The notes below the pieces were generated by a model. That model ran no database searches. It was not told where the DNA came from and saw only the letters and a list, made by a program, of their open reading frames with translations. Made by a program: the position numbers and the translations under genes. A stretch of 64,000 bases of DNA. Source: Novipirellula caenicola (GTDB lineage: Bacteria > Planctomycetota > Planctomycetia > Pirellulales > Pirellulaceae). Shown piece after piece: positions 18,924-26,955 of the stretch (the first letter of the stretch is position 1; the number at the start of each line of letters is the position of its first letter). The stretch lies in contig NZ_BAABRO010000013.1 of NCBI RefSeq assembly GCF_039545035.1, forward strand, positions 186,001 through 250,000, given 5' to 3'.

Positions 18924-20186
18924 CTATTTCGCGGGACGCTCGGCGAGATAATCTTGGACGGCGGCAGCCAAGTTTGCCCCGACCGCTCGGTACCCAACGG
19001 TGGTGCTGTTTTCAGAATTCCAGACCGTCTCTAAACACAAACTGACCGTATGCGGATTTCCATTCATGCTAACCCAGTTAGAACTAATCTGACGCCAGAG
19101 CGGATGATAACTCGCCCCCGTCACCTTCGGCTTGTTGCTCATCGGGATCAACGGTTTCATCTTGCTGATTCTTGCATAGGCCAAATCGATGAAGCGATCA
19201 CGCAGGCTAAGCATCGGCTCGGAAAGCATGTCGCGCGGCAGCACATAAAAGAAACTTGCGTCGCCGGGACCAGGATTGTGGAGATCCAAGAACACATCCA
19301 TGCGACCTTCCCCGACGAGATCGCCGATCTTTCGCTGCGCCGCCATAATCTCGTTCCAATGAGGTTGCGGAGACCAGTCGCGATTATGGTCATGGGGCAC
19401 CGCGTTCTTTCCGCCATTGCCCGTTGCAGTGTTGTCCACATCCATGATTGGGATCAGAAAAATCTCGCCATGCTGCCGCAACCAAGTCGCATTCGCGTCA
19501 TCGCTGACCAACCATTCACCAAAGCCCTGTGCCACCCAACTTGAACCGCTTTCCCAAGCATGCTGGCGAGCCTGGACCCAGACTCCAAATCGCTTTTTCG
19601 TTTCTAAATTTCCTTCTCGAACGTAAAGCATCGGAACACTGCGATCTTCTCGCGAACGACATAATTCGGTCGCTTCGGCATGCTGTGATTTTGCGGCCAA
19701 CGCACGCACGAATGACTCGGCCATCGTCGGCGTATAGGGCGGTCCCCAAGCAACATAAACCGACGCGGCGTCGGGCGTTAGCGTGTAGGTCATCCACTGT
19801 CCATCGCGATGCCCTTTGTCCGTGTGCAGCCAAGTTTCACCATCGATCGAGTAAGTCGCGCGAGCGGGCATCGCCCAAGAAGCCGACAATGGCTTCTGTT
19901 TCCCAACCGTAGCGGTTGATCCATGCAACCGCAGCGTGATCGTCTCGTCTGGTTGGATTCCATCGACGCGAAAGTACCACCAACAAGGCCACCCTCGTTC
20001 GGGATCGCCACCGGGCATAAAACTGACGCTCCGCGTCGCTTCGTCGATCTGAACTTCGCTGACCGACGCGCCTTCAAAATCGGAAACGACCGTCAACGTT
20101 TCTGCGGCAATGCAGTGGCTCACCTGCATCGTCATTCCAAGCAGCACCAATGCAGCAATGCCCCATCGAGCGGTCATAGAACACAT
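18924..20186 (-). CDS. Secreted M14-family zinc carboxypeptidase
   Basis: About 420 residues from the ATG at 20186 (20177 is an alternative); both begin a signal peptide (GIAALVLLGMTMQVSH). The frame is open further up, but that extension overlaps a divergent gene and is rejected. An N-terminal beta domain of the kind found in cytosolic-carboxypeptidase relatives comes first. The catalytic domain has HAWE (zinc ligands His209 and Glu212), the third ligand His303 in FLDLHNPGPGD, and the candidate general base Glu386 in SLCLETVW. It should cleave C-terminal residues from exported peptides or peptidoglycan fragments. The nearby PH-domain pair is on the same strand but 19 bp further down, so co-transcription is possible. 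Confidence 0.88.
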   Translation of the reverse strand: MCSMTARWGIAALVLLGMTMQVSHCIAAETLTVVSDFEGASVSEVQIDEATRSVSFMPGGDPERGWPCWWYFRVDGIQPDETITLRLHGSTATVGKQKPLSASWAMPARATYSIDGETWLHTDKGHRDGQWMTYTLTPDAASVYVAWGPPYTPTMAESFVRALAAKSQHAEATELCRSREDRSVPMLYVREGNLETKKRFGVWVQARQHAWESGSSWVAQGFGEWLVSDDANATWLRQHGEIFLIPIMDVDNTATGNGGKNAVPHDHNRDWSPQPHWNEIMAAQRKIGDLVGEGRMDVFLDLHNPGPGDASFFYVLPRDMLSEPMLSLRDRFIDLAYARISKMKPLIPMSNKPKVTGASYHPLWRQISSNWVSMNGNPHTVSLCLETVWNSENSTTVGYRAVGANLAAAVQDYLAERPAK

Positions 20187-20516
20187 CGCCGGCAATGCCT
20201 TGAGTAACGTCGAAACCGAAATTGGCGGATCGCCACTGATCGCCCCGCGACCGGAACGCTGGATCAAGCATCGATCCACGACCTTCATTGCTCCCACGTT
20301 CTTCGGAGCAGCAGTAATTTTCGTTTTCATTTTTGACGGTTGGGGTAAGCACCAGAAGCGAAGTGCGGTCACCAGTGGACGCGTGCCGGTCGCGACGCGG
20401 CGGTCTATAGAATACACGATTTCGCTTTCTCGCTTGCTCGGCAGACAGGGACAGGTTCCACTATACCTTGCTGTGACCATCGCAGTGGAGTCCCTTCCCC
20501 AATCGCGAGTCCATTC
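20187..20516. other. Divergent promoter region, peptidase / VOC gene
   Basis: 330 bp between two divergent starts. A TATAGAAT box near 20405 is a possible -10 element. I see no repeat, RNA gene or strong palindrome. Part of the stretch remains open in the peptidase frame. Confidence 0.4.
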
Positions 20517-20975
20517 ATGAGCACCAATAAAATCATCGACGTTTTCCCGTATCTGCGAGTGCGGAACGCCAACGCGGCCATCGAATTCTACCAAAGCGTC
20601 TTTGGTGCAACCGAAGAATTTCGGCTCGCCGAGCCGAGCGGACGCATTGGCCATGCTCAACTGAAATTTGGTTCTTACACCGTGATGATATCGGACGAGT
20701 ATCCTGAATACGGCATCGAGGGCCCCGAGGCGTTTGGCGGATCAGGGTCGTCGATCCATTTGCATGTCGAGGATGTCGACGCGATGACTCAGCGTGCTGT
20801 CGATGCCGGCGCAAAACTTGTCATGGAACCGAAAGACCAGTTTTACGGCGAACGAGCAGCCAAAGTACTCGACCCGTTTGGTCATGAGTGGCTACTCGGG
20901 TCGACGATCGAACAGGTTTCTAGCGAAGAGATGCAAAGACGATTTACTGCGATGTTTGAAACATCCGAAGAGTGA
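20517..20975 (+). CDS. VOC (glyoxalase/PhnB-like) family protein
   Basis: 152 residues. Two beta-alpha-beta-beta-beta modules of the vicinal oxygen chelate fold are visible: FPYLRVRNANAAIEFYQSVFG at the start and IHLHVEDVDAMTQRAVDAGA in the middle, ending with DPFGHEWLLGST. The length and the GSGSSIHLHVEDVD segment match the PhnB-like subgroup, whose members often lack a known reaction. Soluble, with no signal peptide. It stands alone between a divergent peptidase and an exported hydrolase gene 125 bp downstream. Confidence 0.9.
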   Translation: MSTNKIIDVFPYLRVRNANAAIEFYQSVFGATEEFRLAEPSGRIGHAQLKFGSYTVMISDEYPEYGIEGPEAFGGSGSSIHLHVEDVDAMTQRAVDAGAKLVMEPKDQFYGERAAKVLDPFGHEWLLGSTIEQVSSEEMQRRFTAMFETSEE

Positions 20976-21100
20976 GACTCACGCTCCGACTGACTCGTGT
21001 CCAACATCCAATTGTCGAGATCGATTACGATGAGTCTCCACTGACACGGATGCTGCAAAGGATCGGTGCAAATGACTTGTATTGAATGAGCTAGCGACCC

Positions 21101-22246
21101 ATGAAACGAGTGAACTACTGCGTTGGCGGTGCTCTGCTGATGTTTGCCAGTGTCGCGATCGCGACGGACCACGATGCCGCTGAAGTCGACGCGGCTCGCC
21201 GATCGCTGCCTCGCGATGTACTGCTGCAGTACCACGACGACAACGGAACCGCGCGTCCGGTCAAGTCGATCGCCCAGTGGCAGCGGCGGCGAGACGAAAT
21301 CGTTGCGGCCATGCAAAGCGTGATGGGGACGCTGCCCGTCGAAGATGCACCACGCGAAGCTCCGTCATACCGGGTCATCGAGGAAGTCGATTGCGGGTCG
21401 TATCTGCGACGCCGAATCACTTACCAAAGCGAACCACACTGCGAGACGCCCGCCTATCTATGTATTCCTAAAACGTTGTTAGAAAGCGGCACGAAGGGAC
21501 CGGCGGTGATCTGTTTACACCCGACCGACGCCCAGATTGGCTATGGCGTTGTTGTGGGATTAGGCGGAAAAGCGAACCGCCAGTATGCGATGGAACTTGC
21601 CGAGCGCGGCTTTGTCACGCTGTCACCCAGCTATCCACTGCTCGCCAATTACCAACCCGACTTGCAGGCTGGCGGTTGGCAAAGCGGGACGCTAAAGGCG
21701 GTCTGGGACAATCTCCGCGGGATCGACCTGCTGCAATCACTTCCCTTTGTCGATGACCAACCGATCGGTGCGATCGGTCATTCGCTGGGCGGACACAATG
21801 CGGTCTATACGGCGGTGTTTGATCCACGGATCAAGGCAGTCGTTTCCAGCTGTGGACTCGATTCCTACGTGGATTATTTTGAGGGTGACCCGGCGAAATG
21901 GTTGCCAGAACAGGGATGGACACAAACACGTTACATGCCACGATTGCGAAACTACCGAGGACGACTCGAAGAAATCCCGTTTGACTTCCATGAGATGATT
22001 GCCGCGATCGCCCCGCGAGCGGTGCTGATTGTCGCTCCCACCGGCGACAGTAATTTCCGTGCCGACAGCGTCGATCGAATCGCCGCAGCGGCTCGTCCCG
22101 TCTATCAACTGTTCGGGAAAGCCGATCAGCTGCAGGTACGTCACCCTGATTGTGATCACGACTTCCCAGACGAGATGCGAGAAGCGGCCTATCGGTTTTT
22201 GGAAACCGCTTTGAGCCACCAAGAGAACGAGGCGAGTTTCGACTAA
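21101..22246 (+). CDS. Exported alpha/beta hydrolase (dienelactone hydrolase/acetyl-esterase type)
   Basis: 381 residues with an N-terminal signal peptide (CVGGALLMFASVAIAT). The alpha/beta-hydrolase nucleophile elbow GHSLGGHNA places the catalytic serine at 228. An acid residue is probable in the APTGDSNF segment, and the histidine lies in DCDHDFPDEM near residue 352. The lead-in HPTDAQIGYGVVVGLGG resembles family esterases acting on acetylated or feruloylated polysaccharide. It is followed 66 bp later by a CE15-like esterase on the same strand, which suggests a small polysaccharide-deesterification unit working in the periplasm. The exact substrate cannot be told. Confidence 0.87.
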   Translation: MKRVNYCVGGALLMFASVAIATDHDAAEVDAARRSLPRDVLLQYHDDNGTARPVKSIAQWQRRRDEIVAAMQSVMGTLPVEDAPREAPSYRVIEEVDCGSYLRRRITYQSEPHCETPAYLCIPKTLLESGTKGPAVICLHPTDAQIGYGVVVGLGGKANRQYAMELAERGFVTLSPSYPLLANYQPDLQAGGWQSGTLKAVWDNLRGIDLLQSLPFVDDQPIGAIGHSLGGHNAVYTAVFDPRIKAVVSSCGLDSYVDYFEGDPAKWLPEQGWTQTRYMPRLRNYRGRLEEIPFDFHEMIAAIAPRAVLIVAPTGDSNFRADSVDRIAAAARPVYQLFGKADQLQVRHPDCDHDFPDEMREAAYRFLETALSHQENEASFD

Positions 22247-22312
22247 ACTCTACGGGGCCACGAACGGTTAATAATCAAGAACCAGCACCACTTTTGAAGG
22301 ACAAGCGTAAAT

Positions 22313-23548
22313 ATGATGCGATATCGCAGTTGCCTGATTCTCGCGTTAACGATTGGCGTCGCCCACATCGCGATCGCACAAGACGCTAAACCGAATTACG
22401 ACGAGTCGAAAATCCCCGCTTATACGCTGCCTGATCCGCTGGCCGGAATTGAGTCGGCGGCGCAGTGGCCTGCTCGCCGCAAACAGATCCTCGAACAGTT
22501 CGCAGCGGAGATGTTCGGCAAGGTCCCGACCGACAAATTCAATGCAATCTCAGTGAAGGATGCCGGAACGCGGAAACAAGTGCTCGGCGGCAAGGCGACG
22601 ATGTGGCAACCAGTCATCACGCTTGCCGGTCGCGATCTGAACTTACTCGTGGTGATGCCCACAGACTCGCAGCAGGCACCTGCTTTCTTGGCCTATAACT
22701 TTCATGGCAATCACACCGTGCTGGATGATGCTGATATTCCATTAACGAAGAACTGGGTTCGCAGCAAACCAGACAACCGAGCTCGCGAGGAAGATCGTGG
22801 CAGCGCCGCATCACGTTGGGCGGTCGAAAAAATCATCGACAATGGCTTTGCCCTGGTAACGCTTTATTACGGCGATGTCGATCCTGATGTGGACGATGGA
22901 TTTGAAAACGGCGTCCATGCCGCGTTTCCCGACAAACCCGCTGCGGACCAATGGGGATCGATCGCAACCTGGGCATGGGGACTCAGCCGCGTGCTCGATT
23001 TCCTTGGCACGGTCCCCGAGATCGACGAGACCCGCGTGGCCGTGATGGGACACTCGCGGTTGGGTAAGACGTCGCTGTGGGCCGGCGCGAATGACGAGCG
23101 TTTTGCGCTAGTGATCTCGAATAATTCGGGCTGTGGTGGCGCCGCGATCTCACGCCGCCGGATCGGTGAATCGGTGGCGCGTATCAATACCTCATTCCCA
23201 CATTGGTTCTGCGACAACTTTCTCAAATACAACGACAACGAGTCGCAACTGCCCTTTGACCAACACATGCTGATCGCGTTGATGGCGCCGCGTCCGGTGT
23301 ACGTCGCGAGTGCGGTGGAGGACACCTGGGCTGATCCACGAGGCGAATTCCTTGCCGCGAAACACGCCACGCCGGTTTACGAGCTTCTCGGTCGCGAAGG
23401 GCTGCCAGCCGATGAAATGCCAGCGGTGGATGAACCGAGCCAAGGTAGTATCGGTTACCACATCCGCTCGGGCGGACACTCGGTAACCGAGTTTGATTGG
23501 ACCCAGTACATCAAGTTTGCCAAACGGCATTTGATGAACGAGCAGTAG
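22313..23548 (+). CDS. CE15-like glucuronoyl esterase
   Basis: 411 residues, starting at the first of two adjacent ATGs, with a signal peptide ending near IAIAQ. The CE15 signature appears as VAVMGHSRLGKTSLWAGA with catalytic Ser248, followed by the SNNSGCGGAAISRR and FPHWFCDNFLKY segments typical of glucuronoyl esterases; the catalytic histidine is in IRSGGHSVTEFDW near 392. CE15 enzymes cleave ester links between lignin alcohols and 4-O-methyl-glucuronic acid on xylan; marine homologues may act on algal uronate esters. It lies in tandem with the preceding exported hydrolase. A palindromic element separates it from the convergent DUF1569 gene. Confidence 0.9.
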   Translation: MMRYRSCLILALTIGVAHIAIAQDAKPNYDESKIPAYTLPDPLAGIESAAQWPARRKQILEQFAAEMFGKVPTDKFNAISVKDAGTRKQVLGGKATMWQPVITLAGRDLNLLVVMPTDSQQAPAFLAYNFHGNHTVLDDADIPLTKNWVRSKPDNRAREEDRGSAASRWAVEKIIDNGFALVTLYYGDVDPDVDDGFENGVHAAFPDKPAADQWGSIATWAWGLSRVLDFLGTVPEIDETRVAVMGHSRLGKTSLWAGANDERFALVISNNSGCGGAAISRRRIGESVARINTSFPHWFCDNFLKYNDNESQLPFDQHMLIALMAPRPVYVASAVEDTWADPRGEFLAAKHATPVYELLGREGLPADEMPAVDEPSQGSIGYHIRSGGHSVTEFDWTQYIKFAKRHLMNEQ

Positions 23549-23562
23549 GCGGTGAGGTGGGT

Positions 23563-23666
23563 GTAGTGGATTAGGGCAGGAGTCCATTGTGGGCTTCAAC
23601 TGGCGAAGGACTCGTTGCCTCGTCCACTACGGTTTGCTGCGAGGGACTCGTTGCCTCGTCCGCTAC
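23563..23666. repeat. GTAG-bounded palindromic element (GTAGTGGA family)
   Basis: A left arm starting GTAGTGGA at 23563 is inverted relative to two successive right arms, 23608-23630 and 23644-23666, that read GGACTCGTTGCCTCGTCC and then end in CTAC. Left and right arms match at about 18 of 23 positions. The element fills the gap between convergent genes, and its final CTAC holds the TAG stop of the minus-strand DUF1569 gene. The same family recurs at 59123-59252. Confidence 0.9.
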
Positions 23667-24145
23667 GATCGTGGGTGCGGCTTTAAGAAACGCAGATGGT
23701 GGGCAGCGTGCGTCGCATGGAGCGTTTCAAGTGCGTCGCGATCCATGCGACCAAACCCAGGATGGGCTGCGTACTTGCCTTGGTAAGACTTGAACCGATC
23801 CACACTGCGAGTAAACAACAACACCTCGTCGGCATCGTCTAGTTCTGCGGGCGGCACGAAGATAGGCGAAGTGGGAATGCCGATCGGCGAATTGCCCTGC
23901 AACAATCGGGGCAATAGCGTGCGTCGCATCACCGGCCGCAAGAATGCAAACAGTGTCATCCACCGTGGATAGGCATCGATGCTGGGATCTTGGACCAGCC
24001 GCAGATGGCGACAAATCTGTGCCAATGACCAATTGCCACAGCGATCGTATCCCGATTGCAACAGCGACTGCGCTTCGTCGCTTGCCGCATCAAGATTTGC
24101 AAACTGCAAAACTCGCAGGTCGCTGGCGACTGCGTTCTTCCTCAT
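23663..24145 (-). CDS. DUF1569 family protein
   Basis: 160 residues from the ATG at 24145, which overlaps the stop of the preceding oxidoreductase as ATGA; the frame is open upstream but only through that gene. The helical DinB-like DUF1569 pattern is clear: NWSLAQICRHLRLVQD near the N-terminus and TLHATHAAHHLRFL at the C-terminus, with histidines placed as in the metal-binding site of DinB-like four-helix proteins. Reaction unknown. Its TAG stop lies inside the terminal CTAC of a palindromic repeat, so the natural C-terminus may have been set by insertion of that element. Confidence 0.88.
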   Translation of the reverse strand: MRKNAVASDLRVLQFANLDAASDEAQSLLQSGYDRCGNWSLAQICRHLRLVQDPSIDAYPRWMTLFAFLRPVMRRTLLPRLLQGNSPIGIPTSPIFVPPAELDDADEVLLFTRSVDRFKSYQGKYAAHPGFGRMDRDALETLHATHAAHHLRFLKPHPRS

Positions 24146-25119
24146 CCTTCGTCTCCAACCCGGATGACTGTTTTTCCTTTTGCGTGCCCCGTTTCGACAT
24201 ACCGGATCGCGTCCGCTGTTTCGGCAAGCGGGTAAGTTCGGCCGATGACCGGAGTGACCGCCGCCGACGTTAACATTTCCGCCAACACGTCTAGATCTGC
24301 CGCGTTGGGTGTCGACAGATAACGGCACAACCGCTGACTCACCAACGGCGACAACAACAATGGCTTCAGCAGACGCCATAAAAAGGCGCCCCCACTCGCC
24401 CCAGTGCCGCTGTTCAAAATCAATGTGCCGGTCGGCTTTAATGCACGTCGACAATCCGATAGCGAGCGGTTCTCGACGTTGTCAAAAATCAAATCGTAAC
24501 GCGTACCTCCATCGGCAAAATCTTCTCGGGTGTAATCGATGACATGACCGGCCCCCATCGAGCGGACCTGATCGACGTTGGTGGTGCTGCAGACGCCCGT
24601 GACTTCGGCGCCATACGATTTTGCAATCTGCACCGCAAACGTTCCGACACCTCCCGATGCTCCGATGATCAAGACCTTTTGTCCCGATTGAATCTTGGCT
24701 ACATCGCGAAGCGCATGCAGCGCGGCTAGGCCGGACGTGGGAACGGCCGCTGCTTGCTCAAACGTGATCTCGTTTGGCTTCAACACAAGCCTGTCTTCGC
24801 TGGCGCAAACAAACTCGGCACACGCGCCGCTGCATACGCCGAACACCTCGTCCCCGATCCGGAAACGTGTAACCCCCTCGCCAATCGCTTCGACGCGGCC
24901 CGCACAATCGAATCCCGGAACACCGTACTTTGGCTTCAGCCACCCGGTTTCCACCCGCATCAACAGCGGGGCGCCGCGGACGCCAAAAACGTCTCCGACG
25001 TGAATGGCGGCCGCTTGCACTCGCACCAACACTTCACCTTTTGCAGGCACCGGTGTGGGGATTTCTCGCAACTCGAGGTCGCCGGGGCTTCCGTAGCGGT
25101 CTTGAATGATTGCTTTCAT
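24142..25119 (-). CDS. NAD(P)-dependent MDR oxidoreductase (quinone-reductase-like)
   Basis: 325 residues from the ATG at 25119, which opens the canonical MKAIIQDRYGSPGDLELREI sequence; longer starts run into the operator region. The GroES-like N-terminal domain has VLVRVQAAAIHVGDVFGVRG, and the Rossmann fold has GASGGVGTFAVQIAKSYGAE. Residues of the catalytic zinc site of alcohol dehydrogenases are absent, so a zinc-independent NADPH:quinone or enone reductase is likely. It is co-translated with the DUF1569 gene (ATGA) and divergent from a TetR regulator, with two matching palindromes between them, so that regulator probably represses it. Confidence 0.9.
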   Translation of the reverse strand: MKAIIQDRYGSPGDLELREIPTPVPAKGEVLVRVQAAAIHVGDVFGVRGAPLLMRVETGWLKPKYGVPGFDCAGRVEAIGEGVTRFRIGDEVFGVCSGACAEFVCASEDRLVLKPNEITFEQAAAVPTSGLAALHALRDVAKIQSGQKVLIIGASGGVGTFAVQIAKSYGAEVTGVCSTTNVDQVRSMGAGHVIDYTREDFADGGTRYDLIFDNVENRSLSDCRRALKPTGTLILNSGTGASGGAFLWRLLKPLLLSPLVSQRLCRYLSTPNAADLDVLAEMLTSAAVTPVIGRTYPLAETADAIRYVETGHAKGKTVIRVGDEG

Positions 25120-25266
25120 GGTCTTCTGCGGCAGGCACAAACGATGGGGCACGCCGCCGCTTGCTGGGTTTTCACCATTGTTTTTGTCAGTGGCAGTGGC
25201 CGCCAACTCAATCGGGGCTGTATTCATCTCATCTCCACGTCAAACAGAACCACAGGACCACGAACA

Positions 25267-25313
25267 CTTACACTGTAAGTTTCGGCAATTCCATGTTATA
25301 CTTACACCGTAAG
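25267..25313. promoter_or_regulatory. Paired TetR-type operators
   Basis: Two 13-bp palindromes lie between the divergent oxidoreductase and TetR genes: CTTACACTGTAAG at 25267-25279 and CTTACACCGTAAG at 25301-25313, with centres 34 bp apart. They differ only in the middle. A TATACT box at 25297-25302 overlaps the edge of the second copy, as expected for repression by blocking RNA polymerase. Operators of this form are usual for TetR regulators that control a divergent neighbour and themselves. Confidence 0.78.
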
Positions 25314-25410
25314 CTGAGGCAACAGGCAAAATTTTTTTGAGAGGGGATAACGCTCGCGTTTGTCGCCCTTTCTGGTCCAGTGCCTCGACGGAGGAGACGA
25401 AAAGGCATTT

Positions 25411-26094
25411 ATGGCAAAGAAATCCAAGGCAAATCGCGAAAAAGCAGGCAAAAAACGCAAGGTTTCGCTGAGTAAAGAGACCGTGCTACGAACCGCGATT
25501 CAGTTTGCCAACCAGCATGGGATCGAGTCGCTTTCGATGCGAAAACTCGGGGAATTGCTCGGCGTTGAGGCGATGTCGCTGTACAACCACGTGTCCAGCA
25601 AGGATGCAATTCTCGACGGAATCGTCGACATCGTCGCTGGCGAAATCGAACTTCCGGAGCTCGACGGCGACTGGAAAAATTCAATGCGGCGACGTGCCGT
25701 CTCGGCCCACAACGTCCTGATGCGTCACCCTTGGGCGACGATGCTGATCGTGTCACGTCCGAATGTCGGTCCTGCGATGCTGCGTTACGTGGACGCCACG
25801 ATCGGATGCCTTGTCGAGGCGGGTTTCTCCTACGCGATGGCCGACCATGCCTGGAACGCGATCGACAGTTACGTTTACGGATTCACGCTGCAGAAACTGA
25901 ATTTTCCTTTCCAGCCCGATGAGTATGCCGAAGTCGCCAAAGCTTACCTTCCGCAGATTCCTGCCGATGAATACCCGTATCTGAACGGGATGTCGCAAGA
26001 GATGATCTCGGGTCACCACGATGGTTTGCACGAATTGCAGTTCGGCCTGGACTTGATCCTCGATGGATTAGAGCGGTTGCAGCGCGGCCAATAA
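25411..26094 (+). CDS. TetR/AcrR-family repressor
   Basis: 227 residues from the ATG at 25411, chosen over an upstream TTG because it has AAGG at the right distance. After a Lys-rich N-terminal arm comes the DNA-binding helix-turn-helix (SLSMRKLGELLGVEAMSLYNHV, read across the turn at about residues 40-60), then an all-helical ligand-binding domain of the TetR_C_1 type with WNAIDSYVYGFTLQKLNFPF. It should bind the paired 13-bp palindromes just upstream and repress the divergent oxidoreductase-DUF1569 unit and itself, released by an unknown small molecule. Confidence 0.9.
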   Translation: MAKKSKANREKAGKKRKVSLSKETVLRTAIQFANQHGIESLSMRKLGELLGVEAMSLYNHVSSKDAILDGIVDIVAGEIELPELDGDWKNSMRRRAVSAHNVLMRHPWATMLIVSRPNVGPAMLRYVDATIGCLVEAGFSYAMADHAWNAIDSYVYGFTLQKLNFPFQPDEYAEVAKAYLPQIPADEYPYLNGMSQEMISGHHDGLHELQFGLDLILDGLERLQRGQ

Positions 26095-26185
26095 CCGCCT
26101 GAAGCCGGCCGAAATGCATGTGCGCTGCACGCTTCGTGCTGTTAGAATAAGCCCAGTCACTCGGTTATTCCATGGAGACCATCGC

Positions 26186-26716
26186 TTGAGCACTGCACCT
26201 CGCTATATTCCTCGCTACACGCTCGACGACTACAACCGCTGGGAAGGGGATTGGGAGCTGATTGACGGTGTGGCGGTTTCGATGAGCCCGTCACCGTTCG
26301 GACCACACGAGCGAGTGGTATCGCGATTGTCTTTCGAGATTCTTTCTCAGCTCAAACTTCGCCATTGTTCTTGCGAGGTTTACACCAACCTAGATTGGAT
26401 TGTGGACAACCACACGGTGATCCGTCCCGATTTGATGGTGGTTTGCGGCGAGCAACCCGAGCGACATTTGGAGCGATCCCCTGTGGTGATGGTGGAAGTG
26501 CTGTCCGAGGCCACTCGCGAGCGAGACTTGACGGTCAAGCGAACGCTTTGCCTGGAGAACGACGTCCGGCATTACTTGATCCTCGACCCGAGTGATCGAT
26601 CCATCCTGCACGTCACCGGAAATGACGAAGTGGCAGTCGACGCAGCGCAGCCGTTAACACTGCGTTTGGACGACCAATGCGAAATCGAATTGGATTGCCA
26701 AAAACTGTTTCAATAG
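26186..26716 (+). CDS. Uma2-family (DUF820) PD-(D/E)XK nuclease
   Basis: About 176 residues from a TTG at 26186 with GGAG 8 bases upstream; an ATG at 26114 in the same frame is the alternative and would add 24 residues. The Uma2 pattern is complete: YTLDDYNRWEGDWELIDGV, then RPDLMVVCG with the catalytic aspartate, then VVMVEVLSEAT with the E-x-L variant of the nuclease motif and TVKRTLCLENDVRHYLILDP. The family has a restriction-endonuclease-like fold, is expanded in planctomycetes and cyanobacteria, and has no proven role. It stands alone, upstream of a repeat element. Confidence 0.88.
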   Translation: MSTAPRYIPRYTLDDYNRWEGDWELIDGVAVSMSPSPFGPHERVVSRLSFEILSQLKLRHCSCEVYTNLDWIVDNHTVIRPDLMVVCGEQPERHLERSPVVMVEVLSEATRERDLTVKRTLCLENDVRHYLILDPSDRSILHVTGNDEVAVDAAQPLTLRLDDQCEIELDCQKLFQ

Positions 26717-26758
26717 AGGTGAGGGATTCCCCGGTCGCGACCGATACCAAGACTTGCG

Positions 26759-26915
26759 ACCGAGCAAGCCGAAGTTTTTTGGCAACGTGCACCTCCGCTG
26801 CAGTGCCCTCACCCGGATGAGGCCTAAAGGGCCCATCCGACCTCTCCCCAGCTGGCGCTCGGGAGAGGTAACTCGTCAACTGTACCTCTCCCAAGCTGAC
26901 GATCAGGAGAACGTA
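26759..26915. repeat. Diverged single copy of the 190-bp repeat
   Basis: The stretch repeats landmarks of the 16869-17620 array in the same order (GAGCAAGCC, CCCTCACCCGGATGAGGCC, TAAAGGGCCC, CTCGGGAGAGGT, ACCTCTCCCAA) but in a different phase and with more changes. It lies between the convergent Uma2 and AlgJ-like genes, so both copies of this element family occupy convergent gaps. Confidence 0.85.
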
Positions 26916-26955
26916 ACACCGAACTCGACCAGCCGAAACGCTTGGCATTCTCTCG

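Noticed and set aside
20187-20660. N-terminal extension of the M14 peptidase
   Set aside because: It would cover the divergent VOC gene and place the signal peptide inside the protein; the internal ATG at 20186 starts the signal peptide.
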